Positions 16,516-25,317 of a stretch of 64,000 bases of DNA are shown one piece after another. A model generated the notes under the pieces. It worked only from the letters and a program-made list of their open reading frames with translations, made no database searches and was not told where the DNA came from. Numbering within the stretch: position 1 is the first letter of the stretch; each line of letters begins with the position of its first letter. This stretch comes from Clostridiales bacterium (GTDB lineage Bacteria; Bacillota; Clostridia; Peptostreptococcales; Anaerovoracaceae): positions 25,184 to 89,183 of the forward strand of contig QXXF01000023.1 of NCBI GenBank assembly GCA_009911365.1. The letters run 5' to 3'. Position numbers and translations under genes: made by a program.

Positions 16516-18204
16516 ATGGCAAGGACAGTAGGGATCGGATACCAGGATTTTGAAACCATACGGGAGGAACAGCTTTTTTATGTGGACAAAACGGACTTCA
16601 TACGGCAGTGGTGGGAAGCGAAAGATCAAGTGACGCTGATCACCCGGCCCAGGCGGTTTGGAAAGACCTTGAACATGAGCATGCTGGAAAAATTCTTTTC
16701 CACGGATCATGCGGAAAAGGGCGAACTCTTCGAGGGTCTTTCCATTTGGGAGGATGAAACTTACCGGCGACTGCAGGGGACGTATCCGGTAATCAGCCTT
16801 TCCTTTGCGGGCGTCAAGGAAGGGGACTACGGAAAGGCCAGGAGGAAGATATGCGAAATCATTGCCAACCAATATGCGAAGCGGGAATTTTTACTGGAAG
16901 GAAACCTCTTAGCGCAGCAGGAAAAGGAAGCGTTCCACAGAAAGACCATTCACATGGATGACGTGGATGCGTCATTGGCTTTGCACCAGCTGTCGGACTA
17001 TTTATCCCGCTATCACAAAAAGAAAACCATCATCTTGCTGGACGAATACGACACGCCCATGCAAGAGGCTTACGTGCACGGCTATTGGGACAAATTAGTA
17101 GCGTTCACTAGAAGCCTGTTTAATTGTGCGTTCAAGACCAACCCTTACTTGGAACGGGCCGTCATGACCGGCATCACCAGAGTCAGTAGGGAATCCATCT
17201 TTTCCGACTTGAACAATTTGAAAGTGGTGACCACCACCTCGAATCGATACGCCGATTGCTTCGGCTTCACGGAGGAGGAAGTCTTCGCCGCCTTGGACGA
17301 ACAAGGCATGTCCGATAAAAGAAAGGAAGTGAAGGCTTGGTACGACGGCTTCACCTTTGGTGACAAGACGGACATCTACAACCCTTGGTCCATCATCAAC
17401 TATTTAGACACGGGAAAAATAGGGACTTATTGGGCCAATTCCAGTTCTAACGGCCTGGTGGGAAAGCTGATTCGCGAAGGAAACAAAAACGTGAAGCAAG
17501 AATTCGAGAGGCTTTTGTGCGGGGAGACTTTGAAGGTGGAAATCGATGAGCAAATCGTCTACGGGGAGTTGGCCGCCCGGCGGGATTCAGTCTGGAGTCT
17601 GCTGCTGGCCAGCGGGTATTTGAAGGTGGTGGGCGTGGACTTCCTTGAACAGACGGGACGCTGGCTGCATTCCCTGGCCTTGACCAACCGAGAGGTGCGT
17701 CTCATGTTCCAGCGGATGATCCAGAGCTGGTTCGTGGATTCGGAAGCCAATTACAACGACTTCATCCAGGCTCTTCTTTCCGGCGACTTGGAAGCCATGA
17801 ACGAATACATGAACGACGTGGCCCTGGCCACCTTCAGCTATTTTGACATGGGGAAGAAGCCTTCAAAATCCGAACCTGAACGCTTTTACCATGGCTTCGT
17901 GCTGGGTCTGATGGTGGAACTTTCCGGCAGATACGCCCTGACTTCCAACAGGGAGAGCGGGTTTGGCAGATATGACGTGGTGTTGGAGCCGCTGAATCGA
18001 GAAGATGATGCGATGATCCTGGAATTCAAGGTCTTTCAACCTAGAAAGGAAAAGGATCTGGAGGAAACGGCCCGGGCGGCCCTTGACCAGATCCAGGAAA
18101 AGCGATACGCCGCCGCTTTGGAGGCCAAGGGAATCGCCCCGGAAAAGATCCTCAAATACGGATTCGCCTTTGAGGGGAGCACCGTACTGATTCAAGGCAA
18201 TTAA
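16516..18204 (+). CDS. AAA-ATPase-like / PD-(D/E)XK nuclease family protein, copy 2
   Basis: 562 residues, same architecture as the 13242-14942 protein: 'RPRRFGKTLNMSM', 'IILLDEYDTPM', 'TGITRVSRESIFSDLNN' and the C-terminal 'GRYDVVL...AMILEFKV' nuclease-like motif are all kept, so it should be intact. It differs mostly in the helical segment around residues 100-150 and in a shorter loop near residue 375. ATG 16516 follows GGGAGG, and a good promoter precedes it. It points away from copy 1, so the two form an inverted pair around the sigma/anti-sigma genes, which could recombine. Function unknown. Confidence 0.88.
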   Translation: MARTVGIGYQDFETIREEQLFYVDKTDFIRQWWEAKDQVTLITRPRRFGKTLNMSMLEKFFSTDHAEKGELFEGLSIWEDETYRRLQGTYPVISLSFAGVKEGDYGKARRKICEIIANQYAKREFLLEGNLLAQQEKEAFHRKTIHMDDVDASLALHQLSDYLSRYHKKKTIILLDEYDTPMQEAYVHGYWDKLVAFTRSLFNCAFKTNPYLERAVMTGITRVSRESIFSDLNNLKVVTTTSNRYADCFGFTEEEVFAALDEQGMSDKRKEVKAWYDGFTFGDKTDIYNPWSIINYLDTGKIGTYWANSSSNGLVGKLIREGNKNVKQEFERLLCGETLKVEIDEQIVYGELAARRDSVWSLLLASGYLKVVGVDFLEQTGRWLHSLALTNREVRLMFQRMIQSWFVDSEANYNDFIQALLSGDLEAMNEYMNDVALATFSYFDMGKKPSKSEPERFYHGFVLGLMVELSGRYALTSNRESGFGRYDVVLEPLNREDDAMILEFKVFQPRKEKDLEETARAALDQIQEKRYAAALEAKGIAPEKILKYGFAFEGSTVLIQGN

Positions 18205-18313
18205 AGGTTTGATCGTAGAAAAGCGATAACAGTAACCGATATTTCCAGAATAATAAAAAACGTAGAATTATACGCGCAAATGCATATAATTGAATGAAAG
18301 GACTTGGAAAACA

Positions 18314-18805
18314 ATGAAAATTCGCTATATCAAGCTTACAGATGATAAAATGGCAATTAGCAAAATCTACGAAGAAAGCTGGAAATCCGCATATAAGGGA
18401 ATCATACCGCAGGATTACCTTGACTCCATCCCAGAGGGGCGCTGGGCAACTGGATTAGAAAATCCAAACTGGAATACACTGGTCTGCATAGAAGATGGAA
18501 AAATAGTGGGGACAAGCAGCTTCTGCGAATCCCGTTTCGAGCAATACGATGGATGGGGAGAGATCATTTCAATTTATTTATTGCCGGAATATATGGGAAG
18601 AGGTTTTGGAAAAGCTCTTTTAGAACTAGCCATTGCTGAATTGAAAAAACTAGGCTATTATGATATTTTTCTATGGGTCCTTGAACAAAATTGGAAAGCG
18701 AGGCATTTTTATGAAAACGCTGGGTTTTCAATGACAGATGACTTTTTAGACGATAACATCGGTGGAAAAGACTTGCGGGAAGTGAGATATATTTACAAGC
18801 AATGA
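18314..18805 (+). CDS. GNAT family N-acetyltransferase
   Basis: The 163-residue protein has the GNAT fold signature: acetyl-CoA loop 'LLPEYMGRGFGKALLELAI' (about residues 93-111, matching Q/RxxGxG/A) and the C-terminal 'LWVLEQNWKARHFYENAGF' strand-helix. The early 'YEESWKSAYKGIIPQDYLDS' resembles phosphinothricin/ribosomal-type acetyltransferases, but the substrate cannot be assigned. I prefer ATG 18314 (AAAGGA upstream) over TTG 18290. It stands alone between copy 2 and an AAA/nuclease relic. Confidence 0.85.
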   Translation: MKIRYIKLTDDKMAISKIYEESWKSAYKGIIPQDYLDSIPEGRWATGLENPNWNTLVCIEDGKIVGTSSFCESRFEQYDGWGEIISIYLLPEYMGRGFGKALLELAIAELKKLGYYDIFLWVLEQNWKARHFYENAGFSMTDDFLDDNIGGKDLREVRYIYKQ

Positions 18806-18823
18806 AAAGGAGCAAAGGCTAGA

Positions 18824-18898
18824 ATGGGTATTTATGTGAATCCTGAAAATCTATCATTTAAAGAAAAGAAACTGTTTTCCACTTTGAAAGTATTATAA
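18824..18898 (+). pseudogene. 5' stub of an AAA/PD-(D/E)XK family gene
   Basis: ATG 18824, after AAAGGAG, encodes 'MGIYVNPENLSFKE' and stops after 24 codons. The opening matches the intact minus-strand gene starting at 23671 ('MGIYVNPGNQSFKQ') and the relic at 20880. The rest of the gene is missing; a hairpin repeat begins exactly where the frame ends. Confidence 0.7.
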
Positions 18899-18994
18899 AA
18901 AAATACGGATATTTCTAATAACGAGCAGGCTGCGGAATCAAAATGGATTTCACAAGATAAGCACCAGTTGTTAAGAAATATTATCCATCAATCC
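18896..18994. repeat. Dispersed repeat copy G
   Basis: The left side GGATATTTCTAATAA and right side TTAAGAAATATTATCC are imperfect inverted repeats of the same AAATAT/ATATTTC type as other copies. It abuts the stub of the AAA/nuclease gene. Confidence 0.5.
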
Positions 18995-19004
18995 GTCTCG
19001 ACAC

Positions 19005-20321
19005 TTACAAGACTTTCTTCCTTTTGATAAAAATATAAAGCACGATTCCAATCAAAGCGACAACGCATTCAGTCATTGGATAAGCGCACCACACGCCGGT
19101 CATTTCCAAAAGCGCGGAAAGCAGGAACGCCATTGGCACGAGGATGAAGAATCCTCTTGAAAGCGAAATAACCTGTGCGGGACGTGGACGTTCCGTTGAC
19201 GTAAAATAAATCGCCATCACAATATTGAATCCAATGAATGGACAGGCGAGGAAATACAGTCTCATTCCTTCTACTGCGAAGTTTTGCAGCGTTTCATTGT
19301 TTTCACTGTTAAAAATAGACGCAAGCTGCGAAGCGTCAAAGAATATGATTCCATAAATCACGGCAGACATAAGCAGTGCCGTGACCATAGCGTATTTTAG
19401 GATCGCTTTCACATTTTCCGTATTTCCTGCTCCATGATTTAGGCTGATAATGGGCTGGATCCCTTGCGACAACCCTGTGTACATGGCAACCACCACAAGA
19501 GAAATCACGGTAATCACACTAAAGGCCGCCACGCCAATATTTCCCGCCAAACCAAGGATAATGAAATTGAACAAAAACATGACAATGCCCGAAGTGATTT
19601 CCGTGACAAGGGGCGGCACGCCGCTGGACGCGATTTCCAGAGCTCGCTTGATTCTTGGCAGAGATTTCACAAAATGAAATTTATTCTTTCGCCTGATCAA
19701 ATAAGGCGACAAGACAAGGATGCTGATAATCGGAGCCATACCAGTAGCGAGGATCGCGCCCAATATGCCCATGCCCAGCGGAAAAATAAAGATATAGTCA
19801 AGGACGATATTAGAAAAACTTCCTGTGATCATGGCTGCCATGGAAAGCGAAGGGTTGCCGTCATTTCTCACAAAACATTGCAGCAGGTTATTCGTCAGAA
19901 AAGCAGGAGCAAACAGAAGCATGACTTTCAAGTATGTATTTGTCATGGAAAACACTGTGGCGTCGGCTCCTAGAATTTTCACAATCGTTTCAGACAACAG
20001 CAAGCCAAGACAGACATACAGGGCAGCGAAAAAAATGACAATATAAACGGCATTTGTAAAAATATGATTCGCGTTCGCGCTTTCCCTGCGGCTCTTTAAG
20101 ATCGAATACCTGGTTCCACCGCCCATGCCGATCATCAGTCCAGTCCCATTGATCAGACAGAACATAGGGAAAGCAAGGTTAAGAGCAGCCAAACCATTTG
20201 CGCCTAAACTGGCAGATATGAAAAAAGTGTCCGTCAATGTATAGCACGAGTAGGCCATCTGTCCTAAAACGTTCAGGGAAACATACTTCAAAAAATCTTT
20301 AAAAACATTGTCACGGTTCAT
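19005..20321 (-). CDS. MATE family multidrug/sodium exporter
   Basis: 438 residues with twelve hydrophobic helices in two related halves. The N-terminal 'LGQMAYSCYTLTDTFFISASLGANGLAALNLAFP' is the MATE (NorM/MepA-like) signature, and 'GLSQGIQPIISLNHGAGN' marks the start of the second half. Such proteins expel cationic drugs or metabolites using sodium or proton gradients. ATG 20321 has a purine-rich ribosome site (GGAAAGAGAGAG). A sigma-A promoter and an intrinsic terminator lie in its leader (see 20402-20487), which suggests attenuation control. Length is normal and no damage is seen. Confidence 0.9.
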   Translation of the reverse strand: MNRDNVFKDFLKYVSLNVLGQMAYSCYTLTDTFFISASLGANGLAALNLAFPMFCLINGTGLMIGMGGGTRYSILKSRRESANANHIFTNAVYIVIFFAALYVCLGLLLSETIVKILGADATVFSMTNTYLKVMLLFAPAFLTNNLLQCFVRNDGNPSLSMAAMITGSFSNIVLDYIFIFPLGMGILGAILATGMAPIISILVLSPYLIRRKNKFHFVKSLPRIKRALEIASSGVPPLVTEITSGIVMFLFNFIILGLAGNIGVAAFSVITVISLVVVAMYTGLSQGIQPIISLNHGAGNTENVKAILKYAMVTALLMSAVIYGIIFFDASQLASIFNSENNETLQNFAVEGMRLYFLACPFIGFNIVMAIYFTSTERPRPAQVISLSRGFFILVPMAFLLSALLEMTGVWCAYPMTECVVALIGIVLYIFIKRKKVL

Positions 20322-20401
20322 ATGCTCTCTCTTTCCTTTTAACTAGAACTCTGCCAAAATTTGAAATGGCAGCTCTAAATACTGTTTCATCGCTTAACAC
20401 G

Positions 20402-20440
20402 AAAAAACTCCCATATACAAATAGCCTTTGTATATGGGAG
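20402..20440 (-). terminator. Terminator hairpin within the MATE gene leader (attenuator candidate)
   Basis: On the minus strand a perfect 14-bp stem (20440-20427 with 20421-20408) with a five-base loop is followed by TTTTTT. It lies between the promoter and the start codon, so full-length transcription requires readthrough. A second, weaker stem (CTGCCA/TGGCAG) lies between it and the ribosome site. Confidence 0.8.
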
Positions 20441-20459
20441 CGTCTCAAACCACGTTTCC

Positions 20460-20487
20460 ATCATAGCATAAATCAGGAGAAAGTCAA
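20460..20487 (-). promoter_or_regulatory. Sigma-A promoter for MATE gene
   Basis: Minus strand TTGACT (20487-20482) and TATGAT (20465-20460), 16-bp spacing. The expected start leaves about 15 bases before the terminator stem. Confidence 0.75.
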
Positions 20488-20515
20488 GATAGCAGAAAAA
20501 TTTGTGCCTCTTAAA

Positions 20516-20544
20516 TTGATTTTGCGTTGCGAATGACATATACT
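20516..20544 (+). promoter_or_regulatory. Sigma-A promoter for TfoX-C gene
   Basis: TTGATT (20516-20521) and TATACT (20539-20544) with 17-bp spacing, divergent from the MATE promoter. Confidence 0.65.
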
Positions 20545-20597
20545 AAGGGCATAATAAAAGATGCCAGGTAGATGGGACTAAATACGGAGGAGAAAAA

Positions 20598-20846
20598 ATG
20601 GCTGCGGTCACTTCTTTAGGACTTGGAAAAACAATGGAAAGAAAGCTTCATTCAGTCGGCATCCATTCGGCTGAGGAATTAGTGGAAATCGGGAGTAAAC
20701 AAGCGGTTTTCCAGGTCAAAGAACAATATCCAAATACTTGCGTCGTCATTCTCTATCATTTGGAAGCCGCTATTTGCGGCGTTGAAATCAAGCAGCTGGA
20801 CAATATTCGCAAATCAGAGCTGAAAACTTATTTCAAGCAATTATGA
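20598..20846 (+). CDS. TfoX C-terminal domain family protein
   Basis: An 82-residue single-domain protein. 'LGLGKTMERKLHSVGIHSAEELVEIG' is a helix-hairpin-helix-like opening and 'VVILYHLEAAICGVEIKQLD...KSELKTYFKQL' the closing of the TfoX_C domain. In proteobacteria TfoX/Sxy promotes competence; stand-alone C-terminal versions in Firmicutes have no established role. CGGAGG precedes the ATG. Confidence 0.8.
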   Translation: MAAVTSLGLGKTMERKLHSVGIHSAEELVEIGSKQAVFQVKEQYPNTCVVILYHLEAAICGVEIKQLDNIRKSELKTYFKQL

Positions 20847-20879
20847 GTTTTGGGCTATCAAACAGCTGAGAGGTGCCTT

Positions 20880-21550
20880 ATGGGAATATATTTAAATCCC
20901 CAAAACGAAACCGTCCTTGCTGCGGTATTAGAACGAATTTACGTAAAGACAGGAAAGAAGTTCATCTTTCTAATTGATGAGTGGGATTGTATGATGCGTG
21001 AGCGTCAAGAGTCAGAGGATCTTCAGAGACAGTATCTTGATTTTCTGAGAGATCTCTTAAAAGATCAGCCTTATGTAGCTCTTGCTTATATGACTGGTAT
21101 TCTTCCGGTGAAGAAATACGGACAGCATTCGGCACTCAACATGTTCTGGGAATATTCCATGATGGATCAGGATTTTTTTGAAGAATATACCGGCTTTACG
21201 GAAACAGAAGTAAAGGAATTGTGCGATTGCTATGATATGGATTTTGATGGGCTTCGTGCGGATATGATACAGATGTTAGTTGGAGCGCATATCAAAGTCA
21301 GCACTTACAGCTTTCAAAACGATATGTGTAATTTTAGGACAAAGGATGATGTTTTGACGTTGTTGATTCATTTGGGATACCTTACTTATGATTCTGTTAG
21401 GGAAGAAGCCTTCATCCCTAACAGGGAGATTGCCAGAGAATTTGAAACTTCCATGAGCGTGGGCGGTTGGTTGGTGTGAATTACGATAAAAACAATAGAA
21501 ACAAGCCTCATAGCTACTCGATAGAACGAGTAACATGCGACATTAAATAA
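20880..21550 (+). pseudogene. AAA/PD-(D/E)XK family relic with three internal deletions
   Basis: Compared with the intact relative on the minus strand (22034-23671), the relic keeps 'MGIYLNPQNE', then jumps past the P-loop to 'IYVKTGKKFIFLIDEWDC', continues through 'YMTGILPVKKYGQHSALN', skips the 'WYDGYQL' region to 'GLRADMIQMLVGA', and ends the frame at 21479. A last fragment, 'NYDKNNRNKPHSYSIERV', in another frame up to ~21550 matches the relative's C-terminus ('INYDKKTDSHECVIEKYVGG'). Both the ATP-binding loop and nuclease centre are gone. The clean joins suggest stepwise deletions. Confidence 0.8.
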
Positions 21551-21576
21551 AAGGGCCATTTTGCCTATCCTGAAAA

Positions 21577-22005
21577 TCAGAGAGTATAGGCATTTTTGTC
21601 ACGTTCAAAGGATAGATACCTGCTCCCCTGAAAAGATAGTTTCCCTGTGTCCCCCTCGGCTAACATGCCGTATTCTGAACTTTTAACGGAAAATTCTATT
21701 CTGTCGCCGCTGTCAACTTGAAACGTCACATAATAGCTGGTATAAGAAGCGGTGGCATGTCCATGCCCGCTGGTCATCAGATCGCTGTCATTTGCGTAAC
21801 TGTGGCGGGAGACTTGCGTTCTTTTTGATACGATTTTCGCAGGCACGGTTAGGCGCGGGGAATTGTTGTTTTTGTTCCAGGTGCTGATTTTCCTTACTAA
21901 GATTACCACGAAGACCCCGGCAACAAGTGCCAATACAATAAAAAACATGATTCCAAATCCACCAAATCCCGTACCAGATTCATCATAGACAAAGTCCATT
22001 TTCAT
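21577..22005 (-). CDS. DUF2500 domain-containing membrane protein
   Basis: 142 residues. One membrane helix near the N-terminus ('GIMFFIVLALVAGVFVVILV', residues ~18-37) is followed by a beta-rich domain: 'PRLTVPAKIVSKRTQVSRH', 'YYVTFQVDSGDRIEFSVKSS' and 'GMLAEGDTGKLSFQGSRYL', the hallmarks of DUF2500 (YhhM-like). Function unknown, probably an envelope protein. It follows the AAA/nuclease gene at 22034-23671 on the same strand with a 28-base gap and may be co-transcribed. A small TGCCTAT/ATAGGCA stem overlaps its 3' end. Confidence 0.85.
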   Translation of the reverse strand: MKMDFVYDESGTGFGGFGIMFFIVLALVAGVFVVILVRKISTWNKNNNSPRLTVPAKIVSKRTQVSRHSYANDSDLMTSGHGHATASYTSYYVTFQVDSGDRIEFSVKSSEYGMLAEGDTGKLSFQGSRYLSFERDKNAYTL

Positions 22006-22033
22006 TCCTCCATAACAGTTGATTTCGTTTTGC

Positions 22034-23671
22034 TCATTTTACCCATTGCTTGTTACGCATAGGCTTACCATGACCAAAATGAATGGTCCTGTTGCCCATG
22101 CCGCCCACATATTTCTCGATGACGCATTCATGAGAGTCAGTTTTTTTGTCATAGTTGATTGCCACCAGCAGAATATCTCCAGTGTAATCCTTGATCCAAT
22201 CGGCATATTGCTTGTCTTTGATCTGCTGGATCGCACTTTTGGCAGATTGATTCCACTTTAATTCGATCAAAAGCGCAGGTCGATCTGTGTTCCGCAGAGG
22301 AAGATAGACCACATCTGCGAAGCCCCTGCCGCTGGGCAGTTCCCGGATGGGTTTCATGTAATAGGCCTGTGCGCTGGAGTACGCTGCGTAGAGTGCGCAA
22401 GCCAATGAATTCTCATTGTTGTAACTGAGGATCGAAGACATGTCTTTGCGGGCTTCGGCCACACCTGCCGCCACTGCTTCCGCATCCATGTCCCATGTGC
22501 TTTTCAGCAGTTCTTCCGAACGATTCAGGACTTCCATCAGATTCCCCCAGCCGCCCACTTTAATAGCACGCATGAATTCCTGTGAGATTTCCTGGTTAGG
22601 AATAAAGACCCGCCCGGTCCGTTCATCATAAGTCAGATATCCGAGATGGAGCAGCAGAGTTAGCACATCGTCTTTTGTATGAAAGGTGGTCATGTCGTTT
22701 TGGAACGTGGTGGGATCGATCTGGCATTGGCCGCCTGCCAGCATCTGGATCACCGCTTCCCGGAGGCCGTCAAAGTTTCGCTCGATGTAAACTTTTAATG
22801 CTTCGTAAGTCTCTGTGCCAGTCCAATAACTTTTAAATTTTTTCCAAGTCAAAACGTCCACCACGGATTTCGGGTTGTAGATATGGGAATCTTCCAATTG
22901 ATAGCCATCATACCACTTTTTTATCTCAGTGAAATCCACGCCGTGTTCCGCGCACTGTTCTCTCGTCTCTTTTTCAGTAAATCCAAAATATTCACTGAGA
23001 TTTTTGGGATCTGTGACGGAATATTCGTCAAAGAGGTTAAGCGCCGAGTGCTCGCCGTATTTTTTGATGGGCAGGATACCGGTCATGTAGGCCAGCTCCA
23101 CATACTCCGCGCCTTTGAACAGCCCTCTTAAAAAATCCAAGTAGTTTTTTTGAACGCCTTCCTGTTCTTTAGCTAGTCGGAACACGCAGTCCCATTCATC
23201 AATGATGAAGACGAAACCTTCTCCTGTGCGTGTGTAAATTTGCTTCAAAACACCTGGCAGGCCGTATTCATCCGCTTTGAAGCAATCTCCGAATTCCTCC
23301 CGGAGTTCCTCAATGATCATATCTTGAATCTTGTTGATAAAAATATTGAGATGGGATTCATGGAACAAAAATTGCTGCACGTCAAAACGGATCACATTAT
23401 GCTGATTCAGATGCGTCGCAAAAGATACAGCCTCCGTAGCCTGCTTTCCTGCGAACAGACTGCTGGAATCGCAGCCCTTACTGTAGTATGCGACCAGCAT
23501 GTCCGCTGCCATGGATTTTCCAAATCGGCGGGGGCGGCTGACACACATGTTTTTCCGCTGTGTATTTAGGATCCCGTTGATGTAATGGATCAAGGGGCTT
23601 TTATCCACATAGATCGGGGAATTTACAGCTTGTTTAAATGATTGATTTCCGGGATTTACATAAATACCCAT
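22034..23671 (-). CDS. AAA-ATPase-like / PD-(D/E)XK nuclease family protein, divergent subfamily
   Basis: 545 residues. P-loop 'RPRRFGKSMAADML' at about residues 40-53, Walker B-like 'FVFIIDEWDCVF', sensor-like 'YMTGILPIKKYG', 'KKWYDGYQL...IYNPKSVV', and a C-terminal nuclease-like 'GFADVVYLPLRN...ALLIELKWN' (Asp ... Glu-x-Lys). It belongs to the same broad family as the 13242, 16516 and 27195 genes but to a distinct subgroup starting 'MGIYVNP'. I choose ATG 23671: AAGGAG sits ten bases upstream, too close to the alternative GTG at 23680. Function unknown. Confidence 0.88.
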   Translation of the reverse strand: MGIYVNPGNQSFKQAVNSPIYVDKSPLIHYINGILNTQRKNMCVSRPRRFGKSMAADMLVAYYSKGCDSSSLFAGKQATEAVSFATHLNQHNVIRFDVQQFLFHESHLNIFINKIQDMIIEELREEFGDCFKADEYGLPGVLKQIYTRTGEGFVFIIDEWDCVFRLAKEQEGVQKNYLDFLRGLFKGAEYVELAYMTGILPIKKYGEHSALNLFDEYSVTDPKNLSEYFGFTEKETREQCAEHGVDFTEIKKWYDGYQLEDSHIYNPKSVVDVLTWKKFKSYWTGTETYEALKVYIERNFDGLREAVIQMLAGGQCQIDPTTFQNDMTTFHTKDDVLTLLLHLGYLTYDERTGRVFIPNQEISQEFMRAIKVGGWGNLMEVLNRSEELLKSTWDMDAEAVAAGVAEARKDMSSILSYNNENSLACALYAAYSSAQAYYMKPIRELPSGRGFADVVYLPLRNTDRPALLIELKWNQSAKSAIQQIKDKQYADWIKDYTGDILLVAINYDKKTDSHECVIEKYVGGMGNRTIHFGHGKPMRNKQWVK

Positions 23672-23871
23672 CTTTTCCACGGCTCCTTTCTATGACTTTC
23701 TAACAACATGGGGTTATCAGCGACTCTACTAAAAGTATATCCTATTTTTTGCGTGATGCAATGCCTGATTTTATTTTTTGCGATATTATCACAAATGGCA
23801 AAGCATAATATATTCTTCATTGTTGACATGTCCGTATTTCTTTATTATGGGGCTTCCCAAGAAACAAGGCC

Positions 23872-25317
23872 CTAAATATGGAGCTGTTTTCCCCCGGCTT
23901 GCTCATAAAAGCGGTGGGAAATAGAGAGCACGGTCCGATTTTGTGAAGCCTTTCTCAAAGCGGCGAGAACGGTTTGCTCCGTGTCAGCGTCCAAATTGGC
24001 GGTAATTTCGTCCAGCAACAAGATCTCCGGCTGGGCGGCGATTGTCCTGGCGATGGAAAGCAGCTGTGCCTGCCCTTGAGAGAACAAATCAGGAGCATAT
24101 GTTGTCTGATATCCGTCTGGAAGCAAGGCAATGGCATGATGAAGTCCAACGACTCTGGCAGCGGATTCCACCATGTCTGGTTTGATGGTTTCATCAAAAA
24201 GCCTGATCTGATCAGCCACTGTTCCTGGGACAGGATGGAAAGTCTGCTCAACATAACCGAAAATCCTGCGTTTGGCGAAATCCGGAATCAACGCCGCTTC
24301 CTGGCCGTGGATACGCACATGGCCGCTTTGAGGTTGATACTGCCCTAACAAAAGTTTAAAAATCGTGCTTTTTCCCGCACCAGTGCGACCGATCAGGGTC
24401 AGATGCTCGCCGGGAAGCAATTGGAAACTTAGATCATGAAGGACTTCCTGTTCAGACACATATCCAAAACAGACATCTTTCAGTTCCACGCAGGGAGCAT
24501 CCTCGATAAATCGCGGCCCTTCATCAGTATCCCAGCGTTCTGGCTGAGCGAGAAATTCATCGATACGATGGACACCGGCAACAGCGGACTGAATGGTCTG
24601 GATCTCCATGCCAATGCTTTCTAACAGAGAAAATACTTGGGGAATATAGGAAATCATAGCCACTGCCGTGCCCACGGACATTCCGAAAAAGGTTTTCACC
24701 ACTGGAATGCCAGTGGCTGATAGAATCAGGACTGCTGCTGTCACCACTGCGTTGAAAAGCAGGATAACAGGCGAATAGATGGCATCAAAAAAGTTTGTTT
24801 TCTTCATGGCAGCATAACTCTCACCAATGTAACCACTGTACCGCTGTTCCATGTATTCCTCTTTCTCAAGAGTATGAATGGTGCGAATGTTATGAATGGT
24901 TTCAGGGACATGATTGGCCGCCTTTGCCACCGCGTTTCGATTTTCCACCTGCGCTTTTAGGGATCGTTTTTGAACGAACCGAGTGAAGGCGAAGATCACA
25001 GGCACCAATAAGAGCAGCATCAGCACCAGGCCAGGATTCTTTCCGCCAATGATCACAAAGATGCCCACCACCTTGCAAAGATCCGCCGCTATGCTGATGA
25101 TCCCAGAAGTAAAGAGCGTTTCCACAGTGTCCACATCGCCAACAAAGCGGGAGACGGCCGCGCCAGGTTCCAGTTTCGTCAAACGATCAGCAGTAAGGCG
25201 GGAAAGTTTGTCGCTCAATGCCCGCCGCAAATTCCCAGTGACGCATTGTCCAAGCAGCGTCAGCCCCTTTGAGCAGCGAAGGGTTTGGAAAATGACAGAC
25301 CTGGTGTTTCGTTTCAT
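23872..25317 (-). pseudogene. ABC exporter half-transporter lacking its first membrane helices
   Basis: The frame is open for 481 residues and carries the nucleotide-binding domain: Walker A 'GRTGAGKST', signature 'FSQGQAQLLSIARTI' (SQGQ in place of SGGQ), Walker B 'EILLLDEITANLD', and switch His in 'SISHRF'. The membrane domain is short: after 'MKRNTRSVIFQTLRCSKGLTLL' it goes directly to 'GQCVTGNLRRALSDKLSRL', missing about 90 residues with the first two helices. Half-exporters normally have ~580 residues. Partner of the broken gene upstream, with which it once formed a heterodimeric exporter. Probably inactive. Confidence 0.7.
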
